The notes: a model not told the origin generated them from the sequence alone. Positions 22,968-35,846 are shown, counted from the first letter of the stretch. The stretch: DNA of 64,000 nt from Bolinopsis microptera (GCF_026151205.1 NC_087075.1:4252359-4316358), one strand, 5' to 3'. Made by a program: numbers and translations.

Positions 22968-24314
22968 ATGATGAGAGGAGTACTAATTGGAGCACTCTTA
23001 GTGCTGGGAGTCAGCTCAGTAGCTGTGCAGATCATAGACCCAGCTAAGTGTACGCTTTGTAAAGCAGCTGTGTCCGAACTCAAGGTTATAATGGAAGACA
23101 AAGACACTAAAGATCTGCTGGGCGTGCTGAAGAAGTTTGTGTGCGCCAATGTGCCCATACAGGACTGCGATAACTGGGTAGATAGTGAGTTGTCCCAATT
23201 GGAGAGTGTGGTTGAAGCTTTGGATCCTGGCGCTGCCTGCTCTCAACTTGCTGTGTGCGCTACTACCATGGCCCCTCTTCAAGACTCCATACAGTGCGAG
23301 TTCTGTGAGTTCCTGGGGGATGAGGTGGTGAAGAGAGTGCTGACTAGCGCTACAATAGACGAGGTAGTGGCTGCTGCTGAGAAGGTATGTAGTGAGCTCC
23401 CCTTCGTTTCTAATGAGTGTAGTGCCCTGGTCAAGGAGTACGGACACTTTTATCTCGACCTGCTTGTAGGCTCGATTGATGTGCAGCAACTCTGCTCAAA
23501 GATAGGACTCTGCTCTCGACAAGTTAGGGACCTCATAGAAAGTACAGAGTTATTCGAGGTAATAAAGAAGGGTCTCCAGGACGACTCACCCCTCTGTGCT
23601 GGCTGTCAGGACCTGCTAGGTGAAGTGAAGAAAGCCGCTAATGACCCTGACACGATCGCTATTAACAAAGACCTAGCTCCCGTTATCTGTGAGGTGATTT
23701 CTATTCCTTTCTGTAACTCACTCATGACCAAGCTCCTCGAGGGGACCCTGGTAAAGGCACAGAACCTAGACGTAGAGGGGACATGTGTGGCTCTGGATGC
23801 TTGTTCGGGATCAGTAGTAGGAATGGGGGATGTGTGCTCAGACTGTGCTCAGATAGCTGACCTTGTTATAAAGGAGCTACAGGACCCGGCTGTGCAGCAG
23901 CAGATAGAAGCAGTGCTGGACGAGGCGTGTTCTATCCTGCCCATACCGGACTGCAAGGAGACTCTACACAGCTACATGGTCATCATAGAAACACTCATCT
24001 CAGGGATGGACGGTAAAACAGTATGTGGCTACGCTGGCCTGTGCAGCTCCAAACATGAGACAGTGAGCAGCTACGAAGTGAGCAGCAGTGTAGGAGACAC
24101 GTGCTCAGAGTGTACCATGATAGCAGGGGAGCTGATAACCCTTCTAGAGAACCAGCAGGTAGACGCTATCTTGAAAGGGGTCATCTCCGAGATTTGCACC
24201 GTTCTTCCCATCTCCAACTGTGAGACCACTCTAGACGGCTATTTCGACGAGCTCGTCGCTCTTCTCAAGAATCTGGACGGGAAAACTCTTTGCAGTCTCA
24301 TTGGACTCTGCTAG
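22968..24314 (+). CDS. Prosaposin-like precursor with five saposin B domains
   Basis: The 448-residue protein has a signal peptide (residues ~1-20, LIGALLVLGVSSVAV) and five SapB domains. Each has the full set of six cysteines: 28-97, 110-182, 210-279, 290-359 and 379-448. Saposins bind and perturb lipids and assist sphingolipid hydrolases in lysosomes; related multi-domain precursors in invertebrates also act as secreted membrane-active proteins. No saposin-A-type end domains are present. The gene is one exon here, with a plausible acceptor (cttgtgtag) six bases before the ATG, so an upstream 5' UTR exon is possible. The sixth cysteine of domain 5 is the last residue before TAG. The last codons are the first unit of the following minisatellite. 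Confidence 0.93.
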   Translation: MMRGVLIGALLVLGVSSVAVQIIDPAKCTLCKAAVSELKVIMEDKDTKDLLGVLKKFVCANVPIQDCDNWVDSELSQLESVVEALDPGAACSQLAVCATTMAPLQDSIQCEFCEFLGDEVVKRVLTSATIDEVVAAAEKVCSELPFVSNECSALVKEYGHFYLDLLVGSIDVQQLCSKIGLCSRQVRDLIESTELFEVIKKGLQDDSPLCAGCQDLLGEVKKAANDPDTIAINKDLAPVICEVISIPFCNSLMTKLLEGTLVKAQNLDVEGTCVALDACSGSVVGMGDVCSDCAQIADLVIKELQDPAVQQQIEAVLDEACSILPIPDCKETLHSYMVIIETLISGMDGKTVCGYAGLCSSKHETVSSYEVSSSVGDTCSECTMIAGELITLLENQQVDAILKGVISEICTVLPISNCETTLDGYFDELVALLKNLDGKTLCSLIGLC

Positions 24315-25250
24315 AACTCGCTGCAGTCTCATTGGACTCTGCTGGAACTCTCTGCAGTCTCATTGGACTCTGCTAGAACTCTCTGCAGTCTCATTGGACT
24401 CTGCTAGAACTCGCTGCAGTCTCATTGGACTCTGCTAGAACTCGCTGCAGTCTCATTGGACTCGGCTAGAACTCTCTCTGCAGTCTCGTTGGACCTCTGC
24501 TAGAACTCTCTGCAGTCTCATTGGACTCTGCTAGAACTCTCTGCAGTCTCGTTGGACTCTGCTAGACCGCTCTGCAGTCTCATTGGACTCTGCTAGAACT
24601 GCTCTCTGCAGTCTCATTGGACTCTGCTAGAACTCGCTGCAGTCTCATTGGACTCTGCTAGAACTCTCTGCAGTCTCATTGGACTCTGCTAGAACTCGCT
24701 GCAGTTTCATTGGACTCTGCTAGAACTCGCTGCAGTCTCATTGGACTCTGCTAGAACACTCCTAGCAGTCCATTGGCTCTGCTAGAACTCGCTGCAGTCT
24801 CATTGGACTCTGGCTAGAATCTCTGCAGTCTCATTGGACTCTGCTAGAACACGCTGCAAGTCTCATTGGACTCTTGCTAGAACTCTCTGCAGTCTCTTGG
24901 GAACCTCTGCTAGAACTCGCTGCAGTTTTCATTGGACTCTGCCTAGAACTCGCTGCAGGTCTCATTGGACTCTGCTAGAACTCTCTGCATTCTCACTTGG
25001 ACCTCTGCTAGAACTCGCTGCAGTCTCATGGACTCTGCTAGAAATCTCTGCAGGTCTCATTGGACTCTGCTAGAACTCGCTGCAGTCTCATTGGACTCTG
25101 CTAGAACTCTCTGCAGTCTCATGGACTCTGCTAGAAACTCGCTGCAGTTTCATTGGACTCTGCTAGAACTCGCTGCAGTCTCATTGGACTCTGCTAGAAC
25201 TCTCTGCAGTCTCATTGGACTCTGCTAGAACTCTCTGCAGTCTCATTAGA
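24285..25250 (+). repeat. 31-bp minisatellite grown from the saposin stop codon region
   Basis: About 31 units of aactcgctgcagtctcatt plus ggactctgctag follow the stop codon. Unit one is the coding end of the saposin gene (residues TLCSLIGLC and TAG). Units vary between ctcgctgcag and ctctctgcag. Indels increase to the right, which may be real divergence or sequence error. Confidence 0.95.
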
Positions 25251-28200
25251 CTTTGTGAGAAATATTCCTTATGATTTTTACAAAAAAATTTTGGTTTTCC
25301 CAAAAAAGTTTAAGTTTTTTAACGAATTGAGCCCCCCTTTTTAAGATTAAAAAATGTTTAAATACCCCTGCCAACTAGGTATAATAAAATGATTAAAATG
25401 ATTTTTTCCATAAATTTTAAAACAAATCAAAGGTTTTGTTTTTTAGAAACACGACGTAATTTTTCAGCTTTGAAAATTTTTTTTTTGTTTGTGTTGGTGA
25501 AACTTTAAAATCTTCCAAAATTTTTTATTTGTTACTTTTTTCCCCAATTTTTCAATCCCAGTTTTTTGGACTGTATCGTGAAAAAAAAAATCCCCTTCCC
25601 TTAAAAATTTGGAGAACAAAAACATAAAAAACCCCAGGCGTTGGCCACATGCAACAAGAAAACATTTTTAAAATTGAAATTTTAAAGGGCCCCTTTTTAA
25701 AACCCCACCCCCCCCCTTTTGGCCTTAATTTTTAAAAGTTTCCTTAATTTAGAGCAAATTTAAAATTAAAGAAAATTGAATAATTTTTTTTTAAGATATT
25801 TTGTAGGATATATGCTTTTGGGGTCGGGGTTTTTTTCTTTTTAAAGGTGAGCAGTCCCCTTTGATTTCCCCCCCTCTGAGCAGCCCCACTCTGAAGAAAA
25901 ACCCCCCATCCCCCTGAGAAAAGGTCCCTCTCTATCTCTGAGAAGTCCCCTTTTGAGCTTTCCCCCTTTTTGAGCTTTCCCTCTCTGAGAGTCCCTCTTT
26001 GAGCTTTCCCTCTTTTGAGCAGCCCCAAATTTTTTGAGAAGTCCCTCTTAGCCCCTCGGGGCCCAAGCCCCTTTTGGGGCGTTCCCTTTGACCCATTTTT
26101 TCCTCTCGGGGAAAGGTCCCCCCTTTGGGGTTTTCCCCTTCTGAGAAGTCCCTTTCCCCTGAGCGCCCCCTTCTGAGCGTCCCTCTTTGAGAAACCCCCT
26201 TTCTCTGAGCATTTCCCCTCTCTGCCCAATTCCTCTTGAGCGTTCCCTCTCTAAAGCGGGCCCCCCGGGCCCTTTCCCCTGAGCGCCCCAATTTTCGGGA
26301 GTAGTCCCTCCGATCTGAGCGGGCCCTTTTTTTGAGCATTTCCCTTTTGGGGGGTTCCCTTTTGGGGGTTAGCCCTTTTCCCCTTGAAACACGTCGCCCC
26401 CCCAAATTGTCGTTTCACTAAAATGAAAAGGGGTTCGCCTGTAGTTTTTTTTACGATACAGGGGGGCCACACCGGCGCAGGGGTCACAAAATTTCGTATG
26501 ACAACTCTCAGGGATGGGGCCCCAAATGAGAAATTACCAGTATTTCTCTAAAACAACAAGAAAGAAACCGTCCCATTCTCTGAACTTACAACCATTGTCC
26601 CAGTACTTTCTCTGAACTAAAAAGTATTGTACCGGGAAAATTTTCCCCCGAATTTACAAGGACCTATCTCTGTGGTAGTTGCTGGTAAAGTGTGGACCTG
26701 GGGGCCCTATATTCGAAGCTTTTGGGACTCCCTGGAGGAGTGCGGGAACCTTTAAGCAAAAACTTGCGGGCCTATAAAATTTAATAGACTATCACTAAAT
26801 GTTTCCACCCACTCCAAGGTAAACCCCCGCATGTGCATATGGTAAAGGAGCAAATCGGGTTTTACCCAGCTCCTCAAGGCCCCGGGAAAGGGTTTGGTCA
26901 AAAACGTTTTTTATAAAACCCGGCCGCGCCCCGGACGTTGCGCGGCCCCCCCTGTATGCAAACCCTTCCCAGTCGAAACTAGCTACTTATAGGGGAAGCG
27001 CCAGTGGGGGTCCCCACATGAAAAAGGAGAAGGGTAGTGGAGGGGGTTCTAAAAGGGTTTGGGGGAAATTTACTGAGGGGGGGCCCCGGGGTTTTGTAAC
27101 AAAGTTTTTCTTTGTATACGCGAGGGCGTTCCCTCTTCCCATTTGGGCCCGGGGCTTTTAAATTTATTTTTATGTTTTTTGCCTTCACGCTAAAATCGGC
27201 GAATCCCGCTACTGGACCTTCCCGCACCGAGCTGCGATGAATTGCCCTTTCGTCCATATTTTTTTTAAGTTTTTATTTTTAGTTTATTTGGGGTTTTTAA
27301 AAAATATTTAAAAAGCTTTTAAAGGGGAAAAAAGGGAACGTTTTTTCCCTGCTAGGGTTTTTGAGACCAAACCGCAAATTAAACAAAAATTTTTATTTTC
27401 CTAAGGATCGATAATATTTAAAGAAGTTAAATTTTTCCCTTTTTTAGTAAAGTGCTATCCCAAAATGCACTTTTTTAAACTTTGATTCTTTTAACTCTAA
27501 AGGCAAAAAAAGAAATTTTAAAAATTCATATTTGTAGCCAATAAGTTTCCCAAAAATTTTTCTTTTGTTTGGGGGAAAATATGAGTTTGAACCCGGGACA
27601 TAAATCCCCGCGATTTTAGCTTTTTGAATTTATGATGAACGCGGGGGGTCCCCAATTGATAAAAACTAAAATGCTTTTGGGGGCGTATCCCGCGTCGAAA
27701 ATTTAAAAAAAACGCTTGGGGAGGGACAAATATTAAAAACTTCGTTTAAAAGTTATGAAGTGGGGTACTTTTTGGGAAAAAGGAAAAAAAAATTTTGGGG
27801 ACAAACAAGTTTGTGACTATTTTTGGGTTGATTTAATACAACTGCAAAAACTTAATTCAAATTTCAAGAAAAAAAAGTAAAAATTTTTACCCTTTTTTGG
27901 ATTTTTACCTGCGTTTTAAAATGAGGGATTTTTTTTAAAAATTTTTATCCCATCTTGTGGGGGCTGTTTTTTTAGCTACTTTTTGCAATTTTTCCCGGAA
28001 AATCCAAAATATTAACTTCCCCAAAATTTTATAAAAAAACAGGGTTTTTGGGGGCCCTATTTTTGTAAAAGGGTCCAAAAATCTTAAAAACCACTTTTTA
28101 ATGTTTCTACGGTCAAAAATACGTCTGGGTAAATGTATCTGGGTCCCTAGCGTATCAAACCCAGAAAAAGGCCCTTTAGACCCTTTAAATATTAGGCAAT

Positions 28201-29310
28201 GTCCTTGCTAAAAAATAAAACCCCGATAATCCCTTTAAACCCTGTATGGCATGTGTTCACCAAAACCATGTGCTTTACCCGCCACTGCGGGGGTTTTGTT
28301 AAAGTCAAAAAAACCGGGCCGTGAGGCGGGCCCCGCCCCCCACGCAAGGGGAAAAAGGGCTCTGGATAGAAAAAACTTTGTGTATGGGGTTGGGCTATCC
28401 CCCGTTCAAAAGTTTTTAAAAAAAGATTTTTAGGCCCCTGAATTAGGCGACGTTGGGGTTTTTTGAATTCCGTACAAAAAATCTTTGGCTCGCAGGGGGG
28501 GCGCATTTCCTACGTAGGGAAACTTAAAAAGAGGGGCCCCCCTAACAGGGATTGGCGTGCCGGTGCCGGGTAATAAAATTAAAAGGGCAGCAGGCAGTTT
28601 TATAAAATTTTGTAAGTGAAACCGGAAACTTACGGGGAACGGGAAATATTTCCCTGGGCCCCCCAGGACCCCAAACCGGTTTTGGGGGGGGCTTAATTTT
28701 GAAAGTAAAAGATTTTGGAGATTTTCCGGTTTTTTTGTAAATGTTCTTTTTAAAAAGTAAACTTTACCTCTCCAGGGGGAAAATTCAAGAAAAACGTAAT
28801 TGGATCTTATTAAATTCAAAATCTCCAAAAAAAAGCCCCTTTCGGGCCGATAAAAAAGTTTGAAAATTTAACTTTGCGGATACCTGTACTTGGGATTGGC
28901 CGGAATTGGGGGTTCCCGTGGAAAGCCGCCTAAACATTGGAATCCCCAAAGCGTGAAAATCTGTTTTGTTGTCGCGCGCGAGGCCCAAGGGACTCAACCG
29001 TCTTTAAATTAAAACCAACTCAAGTACCCCCACCCCGGGTAACTTTTCCTGGGCCGCGCTCCCCCTTGTCATTCCCCCCAAATCTCTTTTAAATTGTTTA
29101 TCAACTTTAAAAACCCGGGGGGTCCCCCAGTTTAAAGAAATATAATCGAAATATGAAAAAAGAAAAATTGCTAAAAGGAATATAAAATTTTGAAAAAGAA
29201 AAGAAAAAGATAAACCCCGTTTCTAATTCATTCTTTCTTTCCACTTTCCTAATTTTGACTTTGGGAAAAAGGGTTTTTTGACCCTTTTAAAAGGTGGGGC
29301 AAAAATATAA
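25251..29310. other. Homopolymer-inflated low-quality sequence
   Basis: Runs of three to six identical bases are far commoner than in neighbouring DNA. Open frames here are low-complexity (KRG and PKRG-rich) and overlap on several frames. It starts where the saposin minisatellite ends. I see no supportable gene. It is best read as poorly polished long-read consensus. Confidence 0.7.
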
Positions 29311-30090
29311 TCCCAATGGTTTTGTTGAAGAAATCATTCTGACAAAACTACAGTTGTGATGGAATTTCTTGCCGTACAAACAATACATCAATACAAACAA
29401 CCATCATAAACTGTTTTGTACTGATCCAATACGTATAATACTTCATACTTAAAGAATATTATATAATTTTTCCCGAACATCATACATGAACATCTCTTAA
29501 ACGTAAAAACTTAAGTCAAACTTAAGCCAAACAAAAGCCCTACGTTAAATTTGTAAGATTATTTCAGTGATCAAATTAGTCACGCCTACGTTTCAAATAT
29601 TTTTCGCTCCTGTCTAAGCTTAAAAGGGAAAATTAAATACAATCTCGGCAGCATCTGAGCGAATCTGTAATACAACACTTTCTCTTGAGAAAAAGGGCAT
29701 GATTACCTTTATTTGGTATCACGACTCCATATAGGAGCGAACATGTCTATATAAGGAGCGAACATGTCTATATAAGGAGCGAACATGTCTATATAAGGAG
29801 CGAACATGTCCATATAAGGAGCGAACATGTCTATAACTATAATATAAGGAGCGAATCTGGTATACAGCATCTCTTCAAATCAAGTGTGCTGGTAGGAGTA
29901 AATTTTTCCAGTAATCTTCAGTGCCAGATTCGCTTTGTAGCTGCTATTTAACCGTTTTGCAGCCACTTTTTAGCCACTTTGGTGCCGCTTCGATAGTGCC
30001 AGATCAGGTTCAAATCAACACTGAACCTCTTTAGTTTTACCTGGGAAAAACAAAAATGAGAAGTTTGCATTTCGTACTTTATAATATTTA
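29311..30090. other. Clean intergenic DNA with a 21-bp repeat
   Basis: The sequence looks normal again. Five units of aggagcgaacatgtctatat lie at about 29731-29850. A minus-strand frame at 29948-30040 with a ttttcccag acceptor could be an alternative last exon of the 31.9-34-kb gene, but the support is only a phase match. Confidence 0.5.
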
Positions 30091-30345
30091 CTCAATTCAC
30101 TATTATCTACTCAATTCACTAAAATAAATCCTTGTGTTTATACTCAATTCACTAAAATAAATCCTTGTGTTTATACTCAATTCACTAAAATAAATCCTTG
30201 TGTTTATACTCAATTCACTAAAATAAATCCTTGTGTTTATACTCAATTCACTAAAATAAATCCTTGTGTTTATACTCAATTCACTAAAATAAATCCTTGT
30301 GTTTATAATAATCAATTCAATAAAATAAATCCTTGGGGTTTATAC
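30090..30345 (+). repeat. 33-bp array, degrading into noisy sequence
   Basis: Six clean units of ctcaattcactaaaataaat plus ccttgtgtttata run to about 30310. Further copies to about 30540 carry homopolymer errors. The minus strand reads NTRIYFSELSI repeats, which I regard as non-coding. Confidence 0.9.
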
Positions 30346-31860
30346 TCAATTCACTAAATAAACCCTTTGAGTTTTAAAAACCAAATTCACAAAAATTTAA
30401 ACCCTTGTTTTTATCCCCAAAATTCACTAAAATAAACCCTTGTTTTTTTAATAATTTAAAAATTCACTAAAATAAAACCCTTGTGTTTAACGTCAATTAA
30501 AAAAAAAATTAAAATTCCTTGTTTTTTAAACTTTACAATTTTTCAGCCCCCCTATCCAGTAAACCCCTCGATTCGTCCGCAAGTATTTTCCCGGGGGACC
30601 ATTAGCGTTATGTTTATCAAAGGGGGGTTGGGGCTGGTGAACAAAGGGTTTTAAAATGGGTCAAAACCGGAAATTCCCTTTTATAACAATGTGTAGGAAC
30701 AGGTTTTATGCCCATAAATGGAACGAAAACTTTTTTTATGGGGGCTCAATTTTGGGAAATGAAAAAGGGATTAAAAATTAAAATAGAAACGTGGGGAGGG
30801 CCCATAAATTGTGCCGGCATGTGACCGTGAAAAACCAAAAAGTTTCCAGAATTTCTTTTCACGGGTTAAAAAAACTTAAAAAACGGCGTACCCCTTAACG
30901 GGGCTTACACCCTTAAATAACCGGGCTTACAGAGAGAAAGTTAACTAAACCATTTTGCAAGCTAATGACAAAAAAAAAGGGCCGGAAACAATCGGAAAAG
31001 GGGGGCCTTTCCCATTTTTCACACATTTTTTTAAAAACCGCCATTTAATTACCTTCGGAATTATAGTGGGTTTCACGGTCCGGTTCGAGGTTTTGGTCTT
31101 TTAAAAACGGTTGAAATCGAACTGAACCTAAAAACCCAAAAGGGGCTTAGTTTAAAATTGCTTCCCCATTTTACCGATAACTTTTAAAGCTAAAAATAAA
31201 ATTTTTTTACTATACCATTACCACTTTACCGCCACGAAAATTTGGGCCCCCCCAAAATGTTTTTCCATTTAACGTAATTACATTCCAAAATTAGGAATTT
31301 TAATGAGGTTTAAAATTGGGAAAACAAAGTTTTTACTGTAATTTTTATTGAAAATTTAGACCCTTTTACGTGATTTTTTTCACTTTTGAGTTTTTAAAAT
31401 CCCCTCCGAAACCCCATATTCAACAGTGAATGAAATTTTGACGGGGGTTTTTTTTTATTGATTCGATACCCCCTTAAATTTTTAAAAAGCCCTTTTTAAA
31501 ATAAAAATTTAAGTTAAACCTCGGTGAATATTGAAAAAAAAGAAGAAGCTCCCCCTTCACTATTGACATTGAAGTACATTATAAAAGCCCAAAATAAACC
31601 CCCTAAATAGTGAAAAAAAATTTACCTCCAATTTTTTACCACGATGGGCCCACAATTACATTAAAACATTTTTAATCAAACCATTGACAAAGATTTTTGT
31701 TTTTGGGGTTCAACAACTAGTGCCCCCTACTAACTTACTAAAAAAATAGAGCTTCTTAAAAGCTTAAAAAAGAAAAACGATGTTATTTTTTTACCCCAAC
31801 CCCCTAAAGGTTTCTCACACAATTGATTTAGATTAAATTAATTATTTATTATTAACTCCT
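30345..31860. other. Homopolymer-inflated low-quality sequence
   Basis: It has the same character as 25251-29310, continuing from the decayed 33-bp array. I see no gene. Confidence 0.6.
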
Positions 31861-34056
31861 TAAAAGGTGTAACCATGATAACCGTAGCCCTTATACGCGT
31901 GCTGTTACGCCAGTACAGAAAGCGTGAGGCTGGATATGCCCATATATGGTTACACTAAAGGTCGTACATAGTTACATGATAACAGGATATGCCCATATAT
32001 GGCAACATGATAATATGCCCATATTTGGCAACATGATATGCCCATATATGGCAACATGATATGCCCATATATGAAGCGTTGAGCGGTTAACTTACCACCG
32101 GAGTATCTCGTCTCATCTGGTGTCTCTGTGAGAATTCAGTTAATTTTCAATCATAGAAAGTAAATCGAAAAACTTAAATTCTTAAATCGGGCGACAATTA
32201 AATTCTTGGAGCCCAACCATTTACAATTTTATTTAAAGCATATTAATTTCAGCATCTACTAAGACATCTAAGACATCTACTAAGACATCTACGCTTCAGT
32301 AAATGTTTTTTATTTTTTACACATGCCACTGATCTCGCTTATAGTTGGAATTCAGCGTTTGAAACAAAAAATAAGCTTTCATCATATTTTGTAAAATCTA
32401 TAACATTGAGCGTTATATATCAAATTATATAAAAATATCTTTAATTAATCAAATAATGTCAAAAATAATGATATCATATAATTAATTATATTATCATATA
32501 ACTAATTATTGTTACAGAGGAAAACAATGCGAAATAAAGGAATACGCGTCCACATATTATTAGCAAGTCATGGTTATAATATGTAGCATCTAGAGCCTAA
32601 AGAAAAAACGTCACATTTAAGAAAAACAACATTTCGTAAAGGGAAAACGTCAAAAGCGTCCACGCGTCATAATCAATGTACCAGGGATATGCCCATGTAC
32701 GGTCACATTATAGTTCTCATAAGGAGCGAATTTGTCTATCCTTATATTTTTGTACATTTTTTACAATATATAAAAATTGTAGAAAACACTTGCTCAAGAG
32801 TGCTCAAATCCTGTATTTAAATATCAATTAATTAACTGTTAAATGACCGGTTAATGGCTGTTAAATGACCGGTCCTCAAAAATAACCATGCAACTTCACA
32901 CGTATCTCACTCTACAATCACTTATCACTAATCTCCACACTATACTAATTAGCATCATAATAACTGTCATTGTAATTCACCAAATTAATTAATTAAAATT
33001 AATTAACCAAATAATTAAAACAAGAAACTTGGCTTCTCTGTGTGCCAAGCCAGGCATTTCAAATATTCATAACATCAACTGAGAGATTAATATAACAACT
33101 TTAAACATTATTATATTAATTAACGTACGTGACGTATAATTAACATAACAATAGTTAGTTAACTAATTAAAGTTAACTAATTAGTTAATATATATATATG
33201 TATATATCATGGTGTGTAGTGCAAGTGTAACGATTGCTGGGTTGTTGTTCTTGTTCTTGTCAGGGATGTATCTCAAACAAACCATCTCCTATTTGTTATG
33301 CCTATATAAGGAGATGCCTACATAAGGTGACGTCGTAAGCCCTTATATGGTATTACTTTTTACTTACGTTACGTCCGGTGCCCGCTTTGGGAGGAGCTGC
33401 CGCAGCCTTCACTGGTTTTTTAGTCGCATCAGTTTTAGAACCAGTTCTGAAGAGGGAAGGTGGTTAGTTTCGGGGATTGGTTATGTGGGTTATTACTTTA
33501 TAATAATGCGGGATTATGCGATAGAATAACGAGGCGGTGCGTACGAGGGTTGTCTGTTGTGTGGGTGCGGAAATTATGCTTGTGGTATGAAAGCTATGCG
33601 TGAGGTATGATAGCTGGAACGAATGTTATTTTGAACGAAGAATATTTTGAATTTTCAAGGTCTATGAATAAACCGTTACACGATTCAACATTTCGAATTA
33701 AAGTTGGGTTTGGTTGTATTACTATTTGGGTTGCTGCTCAGAGGAAGACTTGTTTTACTTAAAGTCTGTGTATTGTCTAATTTAGAATATAAACTTGTTA
33801 AGTACTTAAGCGCAATTTCAGGTCTTGTTTATGTTAGCTGTTATCATATTTCCTTGTGTTCGACAGATTCTTATAGTACTTATTCTTAGTAGTAATGATA
33901 CTTTCTCGCGTTTACAAAAGTTTAAACGACAATATCTCCTTGTGTTTACCAATGCCTAACAATAATATTTCCTTGTGTTTGAACTTACTCAGAGCCATTC
34001 TGTTCTGTTGGTTGTGGCTTGACAACAGGGGGTTGTTCCGTAGCCACTTCACTCAT
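31860..34056 (-). CDS. Short basic protein or 3' end of the large repeat-protein gene, four exons
   Basis: Exons on the minus strand: 33989-34056 (start ATG, MSEVATEQPPVVKPQPTEQNG), 33368-33446, 32096-32125 and 31860-31901 (stop TAA). All junctions are in phase and the donors are gtaagt-type. The result is a 72-residue protein: an acidic/Gln-Pro start, a Lys-Ala-Pro middle (KTDATKKPVKAAAAPPKAG) and the tail RHQMRRDTPV then HAYKGYGYHGYTF. The second exon also matches in phase the end of exon 53859-53895 and has the same Lys-Pro-Ala style. The first exon may therefore be an internal promoter of the large gene. I do not recognise the family. The last exon is the least certain. Confidence 0.5.
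31925..32075. repeat. gatatgcccatatatggcaacat repeats
   Basis: About five ~20-25-base units lie in the intron before exon 31860-31901. A stray unit at 32688 reads gatatgcccatgtacggtcac. Confidence 0.8.
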
Positions 34057-35022
34057 TATTCCTACCAGCCAACATAGTTTAGAAAATAAGTAATACAAAA
34101 TAAATAGCAGCGAATAAGTTAATAAGTAGAACACGAAAAGAATCCGACCGGAAACAGAAAACGATTATTAAAGAAATTACAGAAGGGAAACAATATGAAT
34201 AATATCTGAAAACAGCCCAAGAACTATAACTAAAACTAGGCTTTGCCAAAATAACATAATCTACAACAGCAAGATGGACGGAATTTGAAATCGGAATTGG
34301 AACTTATCCAAAAGAGAGAGAGAGAGAGACGATAAGCAGAAAGTCTTAACAACATTTTGAATGAGGGGCCAATAAATCTAATTGCTTAAGAGGGCCTGAT
34401 CCGTATCTTTACAAGTAACAGACCCCTCTAATGCATTCTTCAAACAAGTTTCACGTTTCTTGTCTGATCACTTTCCATGTTGTTTATAGGAACATGAAAT
34501 CAGAAACATTCCATAATTTGGTGGGAATGTAAGGAAATTAGCTTAAAAACTAATTCAACTTGAACAGGGAATAGCAACCTAGCAATATACCTAGCAAAGT
34601 AGAACAATTCTTAAGAGAAGGTCAAATTATTTGCAGTAAAAATACTTAAATGAACTTAAAACGTTGACGAAGAGACCCACTTCCCTCAGCAACAAGATAT
34701 AGAGAGCTATCTAATCGCGCCAAAACAAAATACACTTAAAGTGTTTTGATTATATAACGCGGTCACTTAATTAAACAATTAAATATAATGAGATGACGCA
34801 CGTCCAAAGCTCTAATTGGCACGAATGTCTCAAATTTAAGTTAATTTTGAGTACATGTGACGTCAGATTACGCCCTATAAAATATATATAAGCACACTAT
34901 ATATTGTATCTTTTTATTATATTATTATATATATATATATAAAATACGATGTTTCTTTTGGAGAAATCCAGTTTCAAGAGTGCTCTACCCCGGGAGGGGA
35001 GCATTGTACAATGAAAACAACG

Positions 35023-35075
35023 ATTCTACAAACTCAGAGTTTCATGCAAATAGCAATCATCAGTGTATCAGAAAT
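35023..35075 (-). ncRNA. Hammerhead ribozyme candidate in the inverted left arm
   Basis: This is the reverse-strand copy of the motif at 35847-35897. The core and paired bases are unchanged. Differences fall in the stem II loop (TATTT instead of ATTT) and one extra T in outer stem I. Confidence 0.6.
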
Positions 35076-35360
35076 AACTTACTAAATTAATAAATCCATG
35101 TTTTCCTTACAAGCTCCTTCATAAAATTAACTTAACTAAACTAAATCAAAAACAAACGAAAGGAAACGAAATTGAAACGAAAATGAAATACAAGAACAAA
35201 AACTAAAATTAAAATAAAATATTCCTAAAAGCATTCTTCAGCATAAACTTGTTGGTGTGCCTACATTTACTTATGAGTTCCCTCCTCCTATTTAATAGAT
35301 TGCCATCTTTATTTAAAATAATATAAAGTTTTTCAGTAAGGCAGAGATGACAATCTTAGA

Positions 35361-35680
35361 AAGAGCACAAATATATTGGGCTTACTGAAAACACTTTTAA
35401 GACCCGTTTCAGTTCACACACAAGCTCTTTCAAACTCGAGAAGCTACGAAATCAGACGGAGCTATCTAAGAAAATATGGGAGTTGAAAGATAACAAACAC
35501 CATATAAAATATCTTGGAAAATAATCAAACATGCCCATCCGTACAAAGGGGGGTACGAAAGATTGTCATCTCTGCCTTACTGAAAAACTTTATATTATTT
35601 TAAATAAAGATGGCAATCTATTAAATAGGAGGAGGGAACTCATAAGTAAATGTAGGGCCACACCAACAAGTTTATGCTGA
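35361..35680 (+). pseudogene. Penelope-like GIY-YIG endonuclease remnant
   Basis: The frame reads KYIGLTENTFKTRF, then NQTELSKKIWELKDN, then after a stop and shift CHLCLTEKLYIIL and LLNRRRELISKC before TGA at 35678. These are the hallmarks of the GIY-YIG nuclease C-terminus of Penelope-like retroelements. A stop and two apparent frameshifts lie at about 35512-35560, so it cannot make an intact protein. The reverse transcriptase part is absent. Confidence 0.8.
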
Positions 35681-35846
35681 AGAAATGCTTTTAGGAATAT
35701 TTTATTTTAATTTTAGTTTTAGTTCTTGTATTTCATTTTCGTTTCAATTTCGTTTCGTTTCGTTTGTTTTTGATTTAGTTTTAGTTAAGTTAATTTTATG
35801 ACAGGAGCTTGTAAGGGAAAACATGGATTTATTAATTTAGTAAGTT

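Noticed and set aside
25744-26487. Arg/Lys/Gly-rich minus-strand ORFs
   Set aside because: Low-complexity frames in homopolymer-inflated sequence; overlapping frames look alike and match no family.
29948-30040. Alternative last exon of the short minus-strand gene
   Set aside because: Phase and a ttttcccag acceptor fit, but 31860-31901 is nearer with an equally good acceptor; kept only as a note.
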